Source of the DNA: Allium sativum
Lineage: Eukaryota > Streptophyta > Magnoliopsida > Asparagales > Amaryllidaceae
Length of the DNA: 64,000 nt
Assembly (NCBI GenBank): GCA_030737875.1
Contig: CM060910.1
Location: 631,829,303-631,893,302 of the forward strand
Direction of reading: 5' to 3'
The first letter of the stretch is position 1. The number at the start of each line of letters is the position of its first letter. Positions 11,311-24,258 of this stretch are shown here, one piece after another. The position numbers were made by a program, and so were the translations under genes. Under the pieces are notes generated by a model. It saw only the letters and a program-made list of their open reading frames with translations, did not search any database and was not told where the DNA came from.

Positions 11311-13789
11311 ACTATGAATATTATTAAAGTCTACCGAGCTCAAGATATTCATGTGATATAGTAACGAACGAGAGAAAACGTGTATATCATTGCTAAAGGA
11401 TGAGGCTTAATGATTAAAGTAAGACTTCATCCTGATAATCTATGAGCGAGTGAACTTGTGTTCACAACGGTGCTTCAACAAAGTTCATTCATGATTTGGT
11501 ATTTAATTTGTTTAAATAGTATTAAATTATTTAAATACTACCGAAGGCCAAATTCACACCTGCGAGTTAAAATTGTAAGTTTCTGTGCGCATTTGAAATT
11601 TAATTTAAATAAAATAATTTATAAATATTATACATTATTGTGGAGAAATTAATATAATTGTTATACTGGTTTAGTTATTGTTGTATTGATATTATAAAAG
11701 GATTGAAAAAAATATGAACTTGTTGTTGATTCATTTAATTACTTATATCTATCAAGAATAATATTTAATAAATAAATAATATTGTATGATAGTTAAAATT
11801 ATTAATATTGATTAATATTTAAAGGGCTGGCCACTTTAATAATAGTTAAATGGTGGGTTAACGGTCTAATTAATCAATAAATTTTGACTCGTGGAGAAAT
11901 ATTAAAGAGATATTTTTATAGTATTCAATGCTATATATAAACCCATAGTGCCTTCATCTATATAGGTATAATACTCCAGCATTGAGTTAATATTCAATCA
12001 GTAGATCTGCACACCATTAATTGAATTGATGATTTTTTTTTTAGGAGCAACGTGCAACGTTGATGGTTCAATGAGGTAACGATCTACATATTAATTTGGT
12101 AATCTTCTGTTAACCAACGTGATGCATTTATTAGTCATGTCGAATACGTATACAAAGCTTATTAAAAAAAAATAGGCTCAATAAGATAAAAGACTAAAAG
12201 TGGTAGCTCGTTAGTACGATGAATGAATCAACTAGAATTGATGGTTGAAGTTGCTATTAAGTCGATGTTTATTGTTCATCATCCTAACCCAACCATCCCA
12301 TTGTCTATGGCGATTCGACCATCGTTTTAATCAGAGCCGACGACATCACCTGCATGAACGACGATATCGTAGATAATTCTTTTGATCTTTACTGAAATGA
12401 CACCAGGATAACACTGATGTCAATGTTGATATGCCAATTGGATATTCCATGATTCCATCATCAACTAAATTTTTATGTAGGGATGTATCTCTAGTTTGTT
12501 AAGAAGTGAATGCTTAAAATGATCAATATAGCACAAACGTATAAAGAATTATCACATATCACAAAAAAAATTAAAATATTAAAAAATATGAGATAACTAT
12601 CTTTTCAGTGCTTTACGATGTTTGGTCTATGTCCGTTTAGTTATTGATATGTTACTTTATTTTAGATAACTATAGCACATAGAATGATTTACGGAGAAAA
12701 ACCAAGTTAGAATTCGGCTTTCCTCATTGTAATTGAAATTCAATCATTTTTGTTGAATATGAAGGATGATTTATATGTGAAGCTCCAACTCCAACCTTTA
12801 TCCCTAGAAAACCTCCAATACCTTCAAAGACTTGAGCAAATACAACTTGGTCCAAATCTACGAAAATAAGTTGAAGAATAAGTCTTTGGCTGACTAAGTA
12901 GTGATACTTAATAATCTGTTCTTTGTGGCCATCAATAGGACCTAACTGAATAAACAACATGGTGAAGCATCACAGTAGAGTTAAAGAAGAGAGGATAACT
13001 TGTCTAAGTACTTGAACCTGCCAAGCTGATTGATTAGTTTGGTAAGCAATGAGTTGGTACCAAATCAATTAATTGGTTCAGTACCTCTTCTTGGTCATGT
13101 TAAACCGATTCATCAGTTCGATATGGTTGGGTACGTAGAAAATTTATTCCATCTTCAATGCAGCAGATAGTTTTGAAAATTCACATGTAATATTGATGCT
13201 ACATATGTCAAAATGCTTAATCCAATGGATCGATCCACCACGTCGTAGAATGGGAAGGGAATATGCATCTGTAATGCAAGTTGAAGTTCATAAGACACAA
13301 CAGATACATAACTGATGCAATTGATGGTGTCATGCGTTATCAGTCATGAAACATATACTGTATACTTTGAAAGCCTTATGGTACCCCTATCGCGTTGTAT
13401 GATGAATCAATTATCATTGTACTTCAAATATCTACATATTTTTAGCTAGCATTACAAAAATTATATATGTAACATAGTTATATCTTTCCATTATACAAGA
13501 TACATGCTAGTAACGTAAAATAGATTTAAACCTATATTAGATCGACAATAATGGATATATTATATAAAAGTTAATAAAGTAATGAAATATAGATACTAAA
13601 AAAGGTAACATATACATCATATAAACAATCGATACTGTCCATACAACCAAATAAGACACATAAGTCCAATGAAAGCATACATGATTGTGTGTATTTCTTT
13701 GGCCATCATCTCCTAAATTTGAAATATGTTCATCATCATCATGATATCGTTTGCAACATCATCTTGTGGACTACCATCGCTCTATTACT
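11311..13789. other. Intergenic stretch, no gene recognised
   Basis: About 2.5 kb of AT-rich DNA. The short frames present show no domain, signal or codon pattern that would support a gene. Confidence 0.4.
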
Positions 13790-13794
13790 ACTAT

Positions 13795-14542
13795 TGTTGG
13801 AAATGTTTTACAAACATTATGTGAATTATTAAAAATGATTGAATAAGTGTATGAATGGCTCCTATGTTTGAGTAGTCCCACATCATGGGATATAAGGAAG
13901 AGGCAAGGATTTATACTTGTTTCTAAGAAGTCATGTTGGGGCCTTGGGCTCCCAATACATGCATTGTTGTGAGGAGGGAGACCATGCATCATGACCACCA
14001 CACACGCGCGCGCGACCGACCGACTCGACTCGACCCGGCCCGGTTCGGTTCGGGCTTGGGCTTGGGCTTTGTGGTGTAGGCACTTATATTTTTGGACCAT
14101 AAAACTTAGTTGTTTTCGAACCGTTTTTTTATGGAAAAATTATTTTGTGCACCGATATTTATTCTGCAACGGAAAAGTTTTGCAACGGTAAAATATTAAT
14201 CCCCCCCCCCCCCCCCGAAATTTTAGCAGATCCGATATTTTCTCCCAAAACCTAATTCTCGTTCTATATATACTATTTTATCTGAGACGAGAAAAATACC
14301 GAATTTTATATTCTCTTCTTCTCAGCCGCCATTAAAACTTCTAAGAAATTTCGAGCAGTATTTTTCCCGAAAGTGCAAATCTGCACTGATTTGTTTGTGC
14401 AAGCAAATCAGTTACTATTTTAGAGGCTGTTTTATCCTAGAGGCGGCGGCGAAGAAACGAATTGGTTTGCACCTCTGACCAAATCGCCGAATCGTCTTCA
14501 AGAAAGCGACCTAGTCCGCGACTCAGCCATTGTTTTCCAACA
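13795..14542 (+). repeat. Left LTR of copia-1
   Basis: 748 bp, TG...CA ends. It contains a run of 16 C at 14201-14216 and a TATATATA box at about 14265, plausible as the LTR promoter. An alternating CG patch (ACACGCGCGCGCGACCG) is at about 14003. Confidence 0.93.
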
Positions 14543-14563
14543 ATTTGAAGACGAACTGAAACA

Positions 14564-17500
14564 ATGGCCTCGAACTCAACCATGGACGATTCTGCTCCTC
14601 CCTCTGCTTTTCACGGCCCTCTGGTGACTGCTGCTCCTTTCAAGTTCGAAGGTTTGCATTTCAAGCGCTGGCGTCAGAAGATGGAGTTCTTCCTCACGAT
14701 CAGGAAGGTGGTGGCTGCTCTGACTGCTGAAAAACCGCAGCTACCAGACAAGCCTGACGAGACTGATGCAGCAAAGATGGCATCATGGACTGAATAGTCA
14801 AAGCAACTGCAGACCTGGACTGAACAGGATTACTTATGCAAGAATTTCATACTGAATGGACTGAGCGATGATCTGTATGATTATTATAACTCAGATGAAA
14901 AGACGGCAAAGGAGATCTGGGAAGCACTAAAGAAGAAATATGACACAGAGGAGGCAGGGGCAAAGAAATACGCTGTAAGTCGCTACCTAAAGTATCAGAT
15001 GACTGATGATAGATCGGTAGAGATGCAGTCTCATGAGCTTCAGAAAATAGCTCATGAGATCATCTCCGAAGGTATGGTCTTGGATGAACAATTTCAAATT
15101 GCTGTTATCATTGACAAATTACCCCCTAGCTGGAAAGATTTTAAGAACACTTTGCGACATAAGACTAAGGAATTTTCCTTAGAGAGCTTGATTACACGCC
15201 TCCGTATTGAGGAGGAAGCACGCAAGCAAGACCAGAAAGAAGAGGTGCTGATTGTCAATAACAACAGCACTAAGAAGACCACTCCCGCTGTTCTGAAACC
15301 AAATCAGAAATCATTTAAGAATCAGAACAGGCGCAACAAACAGAATGGGAATCCGCAAGGAAACCCAAAAGGACAGCAGAAACCAGCCCAAAAGAATGAC
15401 TCTGGACAGTTGTTTCTATGTTACAACTGTGGAAAACCAGGTCATATGGCACGAAAGTGTCGGAACAGGCCAAGCTCTGCACCGCAGGCTAACCTGACTG
15501 AGGAGCCTCTTACGGCTATGGTTACTGAGATTCACCTTGTTGGTGGATCAGAGGGCTGGTGGGTAGATACTGGTGCTTCACGCCATGTCTGCTATGATTG
15601 TGCCTTGTTCTCTACATACACGGCTGCTGAAAATCAGAAAGTGTTGTTGGGAGATTCTCACACCACTAAAGTTGTAGGGATTGGCAATGTGGAACTCAAG
15701 TTCACTTCTGGAAAAACCGTAATTCTGAAAGATGTTATGCACACTCCAGAGATAAGAAAGAATCTGGTCTCTGGCTTCCTCCTTAATAAGGCTGGTTTCA
15801 CTCAAGTTATTGGGGCTGATTTGTACACTCTTACTTATAAGGGAACTTTTGTGGGAAAGGGTTATGCTTGTGAGGGTATGTTTAAACTGAATGTTGAATC
15901 TAATAAAGTGACTTCTTCTGCTTATATGCTTTGTGATTTCAATATTTGGCATTCTAGATTGTGTCATGTTAATAAACGAATAATTCAAAACATGAGCACC
16001 CTAGATATGATTCCTAAAATGACAGAATCTGAATCTGATAAATGTGAATTCTGTACACAAGCAAAAATAACAAAGAAACCTCACAAATCTGTTGATAGAG
16101 TTTCTGAACCCTTAGACTTGATTCATTCTAACATATGTGAACTTGATGGCACCTTGACTAGACATGGACATCGTTACTTTATCACTTTTATCGATGATTG
16201 TTCTGACTTCACATATGTTTATCTTATGAAAAATAAAAGTGATGCTTTTGACATGTTTAAAACATTCAAAACTGAAATTGAGAATCAAACAAATAGGAAA
16301 ATCAAGAGATTACGTAGTGACAGAGGAACAGAATATGAATCTAGTTCAATTCTGGACTTCTATAAAATACATGGTATAGTACATGAAAGAACTGCACCCT
16401 ATTCACCTGAAATGAACGGTAAAGCTGAAAGAAAAAATAGGACTTTTACCGAATTAGTAGTTGCCATCCTACTAAATTCTGGTGCAGCAAAACATTGGTG
16501 GGGGGATATTTTATTGACTGTATGCTACGTTCTGAATAGAATCCCTAAATCTAAGAATAAAATTTCACCTTATGAAATTTTAAAGAATCATAAACCCAAT
16601 GTCTCATACTTTAGAACTTGGGGTTGTTTAACATATGTTCGCATTCCAGACAATAAGAGAATAAAATTGGCAAGTAGAGCATATGAATGTACATTTATAG
16701 GCTATGCTATTAATAGCAAAGCATATAGATTTTATGACCTTAATGCACATAATATAGTTGAATCAAATGATGCCGATTTTTATGAAACTAAATTTCCTTT
16801 CAAATTAAGGAATAGTGGGGGCACTTCGAATATGCCTATTAGAACAGAACTTAATGAAAATTCTGAAGCTGAACCTAGAAGAAGTAAAAGAGCAAGAACC
16901 ATAAAAGACTTTAGTTCAGATTTTTGTGCTTTTACTATTGAGGAGGATCCTATAAACCTCCAAGAAGCCTTATCCTCTTTAGATGCCGATTTCTGGCAAG
17001 AGGCTATAAACGATGAGATGGATTCTTTAGAATCCAATAAGACTTGGCACTTGGTAGATTTACCCCCTGGTTGTAAGTCTATAGGCTGTAAATGGGTACT
17101 TAAAAAGAAATTAAAACCTGATGGCACTATAGATAAATATAAAGCACGACTAGTAGCTAAAGGTTTTAAACAAAAGGAAAATATAGACTTCTTTGACACT
17201 TTTTCGCCTGTAACTAGAATAACATCCATTCGGGTATTAATCTCACTTGCTTCCATTCATAATTTACTAATACACCAAATGGATGTTAAAACTGCCTTTT
17301 TAAACGGTGAATTAGACGAAGAAATTTATATGGACCAGCCTGAAGGATTTGTAGTACATGGTCAAGAACATAAAGTATGTAAATTGGATAAATCATTATA
17401 TGGTTTAAAACAAGCACCTAAACAATGGCATGAAAAATTTGATAACTTAATCATTTCAAATGGTTTTAAAGTTAATGAAAGTGACAAATGCATTTATTAC

Positions 17501-18490
17501 AAATCTGAGAATAACATTTGCACTGTTATATGCCTTTATGTAGATGACCTACTCATTTTTGGGTCAAATATTCATGCCATAAACTCAGTCAAATCCTTAT
17601 TAAGTGTCAATTTTGATATGAAAGATCTAGGTGAAGCGAGTGTAATCCTTGGTATTAAGATTACTAGGTCAGAAAAGGGAATTTCTTTGGATCAATCTCA
17701 TTACATTGAGAAGATACTAAAGAAATATAATTACTTTGACTGTAAACCTGCAAGTACACCATATGATCACAGTGTAAAGTTATTTAAGAACACTGGTGAA
17801 GGTGTAAGACAGTCTGATTATGCGAGCATCATTGGCAGCCTTCGGTATGCCACTGATTGTACTAGACCCGACATTGCCTATGTCGTGGGATTATTGTGCA
17901 GGTTTACCAGTAGACCTAGTATAGAGCACTGGCAAGCTATTGAAAGGGTAATGAGATACCTTAAACGAACCACGAATCTTGGATTACATTATGAAAGGTT
18001 TCCAGCTGTACTTGAAGGATATTCTGATGCAGACTGGAATACCTTATCTGATGATTCTAAAGCGACCAGTGGCTACATATTTAGCATTGCTGGAGGAGCT
18101 GTTTCTTGGAAATCCAAGAAACAGACTATTTTGGCTCAGTCTACTATGGAGTCTGAGATGATAGCACTAGCTACAGCTAGTGAAGAGGCAGAATATTTGA
18201 GAAATCTGCTAGCTGAGATTCCCTTATGGGAAAAACCGATACCAGCAGTGTTGATACATTGCGATAGTACCGCGGCTATTGAAAAAGTTCAGAACCGTTA
18301 CTATAACGGTAAGAGACGACAAATACGTCGTAAGCACAGCACTGTTAGAGAACTACTTTCCACAGGTACCATTAGAGTGGATTACGTACGTAGTGAGGAA
18401 AATTTGGCAGATCCTTTGACGAAAGGACTGTCCAGAGAGAAAGTCCATAACTCTTCTAAAAGAATGGGACTATTGCCCTTAGATTGTTGA
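14564..18490 (+). pseudogene. Copia-1 gag-pol polyprotein, one in-frame stop
   Basis: A single frame of about 1308 codons runs from ATG 14564 to TGA 18490, broken only by TAG at 14795-14797 (codon 78, in gag). It encodes the capsid-like gag, a CCHC zinc knuckle [14 protein letters not shown] (15419-15460), an aspartic protease with DTGAS (Asp codon 15566), the GAG-pre-integrase zinc finger ([16 protein letters not shown]), an integrase core ([28 protein letters not shown]), an RT with YVDDLL (17537 on) and RNase H (SDADWN, STMESEM). It would replicate the element through a cytoplasmic particle and integrate the cDNA. The ATG lies only 21 nt after the LTR. The TAG probably arose from a Gln or Lys codon. 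All pol motifs needed for catalysis look present. Confidence 0.93.
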
Positions 18491-19015
18491 GTCACGCACA
18501 ATGGTAACCCGACCTAAATGACTGGAGATCCCAAGAACTAGGTTCAATGGGTAATAACAAGTTGTGTAGTGATATGAGTTGAACATGCTATTTAATAAAC
18601 CAAGAAGCATGTATTCCTGAAGTGATTAGAGGATGAGTTAATAGAAACTCTTAATGAGATCTATACTCTATTTGGAGTGGAGTACCTACCTTCAGGAGTG
18701 CTCTTGATAGACTCACCTTTGTGAATGTGGAAATGTGGCCGTTTCCTATGGAGTTTGGGCAAAACTTCTAGAGCATTCACTAAACTGGGATAGACGTGCA
18801 GGGCCATAAATGCACGGGCTTATCTGATTGCACTTTAGAAAAGGTTGTGTGTGGTTTGATATCAGGAATAGAGTTCAAGACTACGTGTCACTCTAGTAAA
18901 AACTGAATCTTACTCACTATGCAAAGGTTCAAGTCCTTGGACACCTTTGTTTATGCACAATCTTATGTTTTTAAGAAACTGCTCGAAAATATTTTTAAAA
19001 ATTCAAGTGGGGGAT
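18491..19015 (+). other. Copia-1 3' internal non-coding region and polypurine tract
   Basis: No frame is present. It ends in the polypurine tract AAGTGGGGGAT just before the right LTR, the usual primer for plus-strand DNA synthesis. A block beginning ATGGTAACCCGACCTAAATG follows the stop and looks structured rather than coding. Confidence 0.7.
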
Positions 19016-19766
19016 TGTTGGAAATGTTTTACAAACATTATGTGAATTATTAAAAATGATTGAATAAGTGTATGAATGGCTCCTATGTTTGAGTAGTCCC
19101 ACATCATGGGATTATAGGGAAGAGGCAAGGATTTATACTTGTTTCTAAGAAGTCATGTTGGGGCCTTGGGCTCCCAATACATGCATTGTTGTGAGGAGGG
19201 AGACCATGCATCATGACCACCACACACGCGCGCGCGACCGACCGACTCGACTCGACCCGGCCCGGTTCGGTTCGGTTCGGTTCGGGCTTGGGCTTTGTGG
19301 TGTAGGCACTTATATTTTTGGACCATAAAACTTAGTTGTTTTCGAACCGTTTTTTTACGGAAAAATTATTTTGCGCACCGATATTTATTCTGCAACGGAA
19401 AAGTTTTGCAACGGTAAAATATTAATCCCCCCCCCCCCCCGAAATTTTAGCAGATCCGATATTTTCTCCCAAAACCTAATTCTCGTTCTATATATACTAT
19501 TTTATCTGAGACGAGAAAAATACCGAATTTTATATTCTCTTCTTCTCAGCCGCCATTAAAACTTCTAAGAAATTTCGAGCAGTATTTTTCTCGAAAGTGC
19601 AAATCTGCACTGATTTGTTTGTGCAAGCAAATCAGTTACTATTTTAGAGGCTGTTTTATCCTAGAGGCGGCGGCGAAGGAACGAATTGGTTTGCACCTCT
19701 GACCAAATCGCCGAATCATCTTCAAGAAAGCGACCTAGTCCGCGACTCAGCCATTGTTTTCCAACA
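19016..19766 (+). repeat. Right LTR of copia-1
   Basis: 751 bp, nearly identical to 13795-14542. Differences include a 14-C run (19427-19440) instead of 16, extra TTCGG units, and single changes such as ACGG for ATGG and GCGCACC for GTGCACC. It is followed by TSD ACTAT. Confidence 0.93.
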
Positions 19767-19771
19767 ACTAT

Positions 19772-21176
19772 GCTAACCAAGTCCCAAGCTATGAATTTTT
19801 GCATTCGTATAGGTTTAATATACCTTATATGACATACGAACATGATGAGTGTGCAATAGCTTATACGTTATCTGGCTTCCGACATACATTGCTCATCGTA
19901 CAAATGGCAATAATATGGTAAATACATAATATTTACTTTAGATACTCTATTGCCATGTTAATGTAAAGTACTAAGCGAGCATAATATGTACCTCATGTTC
20001 CTATAATATAACATTGTTTGTACTGTCAATGGAAAACTCTACAATGTTATTGTAAATATCATAAGCTTTGAACATATAATTCAGTAGATCTCGAGAATGT
20101 CGTAAGTGTTAGAAGGTAAGTGCCGAGGTTTAAATGCAGAAGCTGGTAATAAACTCTTCCACTTGGTATGAAGGACCCAATGTGGCCTTTGTTCACGCCA
20201 TGAGAATAATCCGGTAAGATGGAGTAATGTGGAGATAACTAACTCTAATAGGTATTGTAATCTCTGTCAACATAAAAGGGCGATGCTTTCAACCAACCAA
20301 CCTATATATGTATGACGACAATAGTAGTTGCTATGCAACCTATGCGATGATGATTCCTAAACATGTTGCAATAAAGAGGATAAAAACGATCAAAAGAGAT
20401 CAAAAGGAATACACAAAATAATAGTAAGCTAGAACCAACACCTTCCATCCAAATACCATATATAAAGTGAGGTGGGAATGTCAAATGCAACCCTATACAT
20501 GGATATATCATAACTTGCCGCCATAGAATGAATAACACTTAAAATTCATGCACACTTTGTTAGCTATCATAGGTGCTCCAAGGACAAACTATATTATTTG
20601 TTTATCTCCACATATCAAGCTATGCTTGTGATTCCATCAAACCACACTTCACCTCATGTGTGCATGCATGACCTGCTGGCTTTGTTCTCATCATCTGATC
20701 CTCATGAAAAATGAATTAGGTTTATCAATGGCTATAGGAAGAAGACATGTATGTATATTTGTTACGTACACAAAATACCAAAAATATCTAAGAAAAATAC
20801 CTAAACAAGAATACAAGCCATATTAGGAGCTTCTCCATATGCAGTGTTTATTGTTGTAAGAAGGGTAAGTACAACTCCATTTCTAACATGTCCCACATCA
20901 AAATCAGATAAATAAACCAAAACAGCAAGTGATTCATAAATACTTCAAATGGTAATAGTATCTGATCGACACATCCAATCTCAGTACGCATTCACGTATA
21001 AAGTTCAAATAAGGTAATTACAAATTTGAAGTTAATAGATAGAAATGTATGTGGTTGGCCATCGTTTCCTGCAAGGGATATAGAACACACTCCAATTAAA
21101 TAACCATATTTCATAAAAATGAAGGAACAAAAGTGGAAAATAGCTAGAAGGACAAACTTAAAGCCTTTTTTTGATG
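19772..21176. other. Intergenic stretch, no gene recognised
   Basis: AT-rich DNA with no sustained frame or recognisable repeat. Confidence 0.4.
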
Positions 21177-21184
21177 AATTGACT

Positions 21185-21859
21185 CATAGTTGTGAAAGGC
21201 GCGCCCTACGTTATCAAAGCCCTCGCTTAGGTGCGCCTAGACTCCAAAAAGCCCTAGGCCACAGCCTGAGTTTTTTTAACCTTCCAAGGCGCCTACGATG
21301 CGTGAGGCGCCAAGGCGCTCGCTTTGTGAAGCGCCAAAAAAGCACACCTTTTGTAACATTTGAGTAGAAATTAAAATTTTCAGCATTCGGCGTAATAAGA
21401 TCTCGAAATCTAACATGGTAAGAAAAATGTGATCGTTTGACTGTTGATTTAGAGCGTATTCTCTAAAATGCTGCTTTTCTTTCTTCGATCTCTCGAAAAG
21501 CAAAATATCCTTAGATTTCTTTCGTCTAACTGTCCAAAAAAAACATAGTTTATGGAAGGTCAAAACTCTATTTAAGACTTTACGTAATGTCGTCTATTTC
21601 AAGTATTTGGTTTCTTGTAGATTTTTTTTTTGAATATCATTGTGCATTCTTAGTTTGATTTGTGTTAATAGAATGATATTTTGTTCTAATATTGCTTTTA
21701 TATGCCCTTTTTGAAACAAAAATTGTGTTTTAGTGTGTTTTTTAAATGCAGTTTTTTTAGTTGAAAACTGAAAATAAGTCATTCAAGGCGCCCAAAAAAG
21801 CCCTACGCGCAAAAAAGCGCTAGGCGAGGGCCTGGGGCTTTTTCGTCTTGACAACTATG
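21185..21859. mobile_element. GCGC-rich hAT-like non-autonomous element
   Basis: The ends CATAGTTGTGAAAGGCGCG (left) and CATAGTTGTCAAGACG (right, inverted) form a short TIR. Both subterminal zones are crowded with AAAGCCC, AGGCGC and GCGCCTAG words in opposite orientation. The interior is AT-rich and non-coding. No clean 8-bp duplication was found at these exact borders. Confidence 0.6.
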
Positions 21860-21867
21860 GACGTGCC

Positions 21868-23193
21868 ATGGCGCACGGCGCGACACGGGGTTTGCGCCAT
21901 TTTTGCTTGTAGCGCGATGCATATGAAAAGGCGCACAAGATGGCGCAAATGGCGCGCCTTTTTCTTTATTTTATGCGTTTTTTTTTTGCATTTTAAAGTG
22001 CAATAACTACTACAAATACTCTTACCATCACTACAACCACTATCACTAGTACTATTACTATTATTATCATAATAACATGAAATGTGAATAGCTTTGTTAA
22101 TATTTTTTTTTAGTTATATGAAAACATAATTACATTATTATTTCCTATTCGATTATCGTCAACGAGTTAATAACCTTACAATTATGTAATTGGCTGACCT
22201 TAGCATGTCGGCACTTAAAACTAACATATGTTTTATTATCCAACGTAGTTTAGATTCATTTTAATATTGTCAGAAGTATATAATGTAAGATCATAAAATA
22301 TTGCCTAGCATAGATGCAAAAGCAAATGAATGAGACTGAGAATTCGTAAATGATAAATCAAGGAAGCAGCTTTGGACATAGAGAAAATATTCTCAAAAAA
22401 TAAACATTCAAGCAGCTTTGAAACATACCCTTAATAGATTTTTTTTGTATATGTGTGAAGATGTTCAATATTTTTGTACGATTTGTCTGCAACATAAAAA
22501 TATTTCATGATTTCTTATTCGTTAAATACAATCGAGCATTAGAAAATAGGTATAATATCCGTGACACCGTTGATCAAATATCTTTGTATGATATTGATGA
22601 TGGTAATGAATGATTAACTGGAAATATGGATGATGCATTCGATGCTAAAGATGAGCTTGTATTGGACGATGAGGATGACCTGACTTGGGGTGTTGCTGCT
22701 AGAGCAGGAGTGAAGGAAGCTAGATATCCAAGTAGAATAACATCCACATCGAGAGATTTTTCAGCACCTGTTTCAGCTCCTTTACATATTCACGAAGAAA
22801 AAACAAATCTAAATGATATGAATGAGATATGAGAAAGATGCTGAAGCTTATGAATCTATTGATACGGACATTGATTTGGAAAATATAATTGCTGGATCAT
22901 ATTCAGATTTCTAGTTTATCAGTAATGTGTATTATTATTATTTTGGATTTGAAAACTATTGTGCTTGAAATTTTATGCTTTATGTTTTTTTAGTAAAATG
23001 CATAAAAATCTTTGTTGCATTTGTTTTAGCAAAAAATACTGAATTTTTTTAATTTTTTTATTAAAATGTTAAGTTTATTAAAAAAATTAACATGTGCAGC
23101 AAATTTAAAAGGCGCACGCCATTTGTCGCGCAGTGCGCCAAGACTCCAGAGACGATTTGCGCTTTTTTGCGCCGTGCGCCATTAATAACACTG
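21868..23193. mobile_element. Second GCGC-rich hAT-like element carrying a transposase tail remnant
   Basis: ATGGCGCACGGCGC at 21868-21881 is repeated exactly in inverse at 23169-23182. The right end probably extends to 23193, since the inverse then begins CAGTGTTATTAATGGCGC, a hAT-like start (CARNG). Only 8 bp separate it from the preceding element. A decayed coding fragment sits inside at 22626-22914. Confidence 0.55.
22626..22914 (+). pseudogene. Possible C-terminal tail of a hAT (DUF659-type) transposase
   Basis: An acidic stretch, ELVLDDEDDLTWGVAARAGV, then a Ser/Arg-rich segment, a stop, and in the same register ESIDTDIDLENIIAGSYSDF before TAG. An acidic tail with a DDLTW motif is what I associate with the end of plant hAT/DUF659 transposases. 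No catalytic or dimerisation region remains. Its position inside an element with hAT-like ends supports the reading, but the fragment is too short to be sure. Confidence 0.35.
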
Positions 23194-23201
23194 AATGGAC
23201 T

Positions 23202-24258
23202 ATACATATATTTTTTGGTGCAAGGTTAGACTTTCTGGAAACTTTTGGTGTAAGGACAAGCTTAGGAGATGACTAAAATGGTAGCCGCTTGGCAGATGAT
23301 GTTATGATGAACGATTATTTAGGAGTCGATGAGGTGGCAACGACATGGAATGACAACTTGTTGGTTAAGACAACAAGTTGATAGTATGTTAGGTGGCGAC
23401 AATGTGGTTGATCGAGGTGTATTGAGAGATGATGTCTATGGTGGTTGGTCAAGACGATGAGGTGTCAGTGAAAAGAGGTTGACGACTGATTTTTTTTTAG
23501 ATTAACTGTCGAAAATTCTATATAAAACCTATGCAACCGGAGGCGTCATCAAGCGTCGAGTAGGCACTGTTTCACAAATTTAATTCCCCGTCCTTTTATT
23601 ATAGCACTTTATTACGTCCTCTATTTGAGACACTATCTAAGCATTGAGTTTTTCTTAAGGCATCAGAAAATAGACGTTTTTTTAGTTTAACTTTAATTTT
23701 TTTACTTTACTAAATTAAGTATGTTTACAATGAAATCATCTGCTTATTTTGTTTATTTATTATAGTCTATGTATTTGCAAAATTTCAATGTTTGAATCGT
23801 TTTTCTATATTTTTTGAAGTAAAAAACAATCAATTAACAAAAAATAATGAGATATTTTCTTTATATTTGAGAATAAAAGTTAGTCTTTAGTTTCTCATTA
23901 TTTTTAAATTTAGTATACTAATTTCTTATTCTTTACCTTAATTGTGTTAGCATTTTAAAAGTTAGTATAAAATGATACCCTAATCAAACATAACGTAACC
24001 GACTATAAATTGAAACTTATATCATGCACTAAAATTGTACTCGAGTTTTTAAGATTATTTGGTCCCAAAAATTCAATTGTTGTACAACACCAATTTTCCT
24101 ATAACAAAATATCGTTGCTTCAATAATTGTAAAAGATTCATGAACAAAACTAAAGTATTCTTTTCATTTTTAGCAATACTTAAAAAACTTGGATTTTTTT
24201 AATAAGAAGTAAATATAAATTAAATAAATATGATGATTTTGTACACATCAAAATATGA
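23202..24258. other. Intergenic stretch, no gene recognised
   Basis: AT-rich DNA with a G-rich part at about 23230-23480 holding several GATGATG and GGTGGC words. No frame or motif was recognised. Confidence 0.4.

Larger units (their letters stand above)
13795..19766 (+). mobile_element. Ty1/copia LTR retrotransposon, young and nearly intact (copia-1)
   Basis: Two long terminal repeats (13795-14542 and 19016-19766) start TGTTGGAAATG and end CCAACA. They enclose one gag-pol frame in the copia domain order (protease, integrase, RT, RNase H). The element is flanked by the perfect 5-bp duplication ACTAT (13790-13794 and 19767-19771). The LTRs differ by about half a dozen substitutions plus length changes in a C-run and a TTCGG/GGGCTT repeat, so the insertion is recent. 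A purine-rich tract (AAGTGGGGGAT, 19005-19015) precedes the right LTR. The only major coding lesion seen is one TAG in gag. Confidence 0.95.

Noticed and set aside
13771..14191. Overlapping frames in both directions at the start of copia-1
   Set aside because: They fall in the LTR, which is non-coding, and one crosses the LTR border.
15578..17256. Minus-strand frames of 136 and 158 codons
   Set aside because: Both are antisense to the intact copia-1 pol frame.
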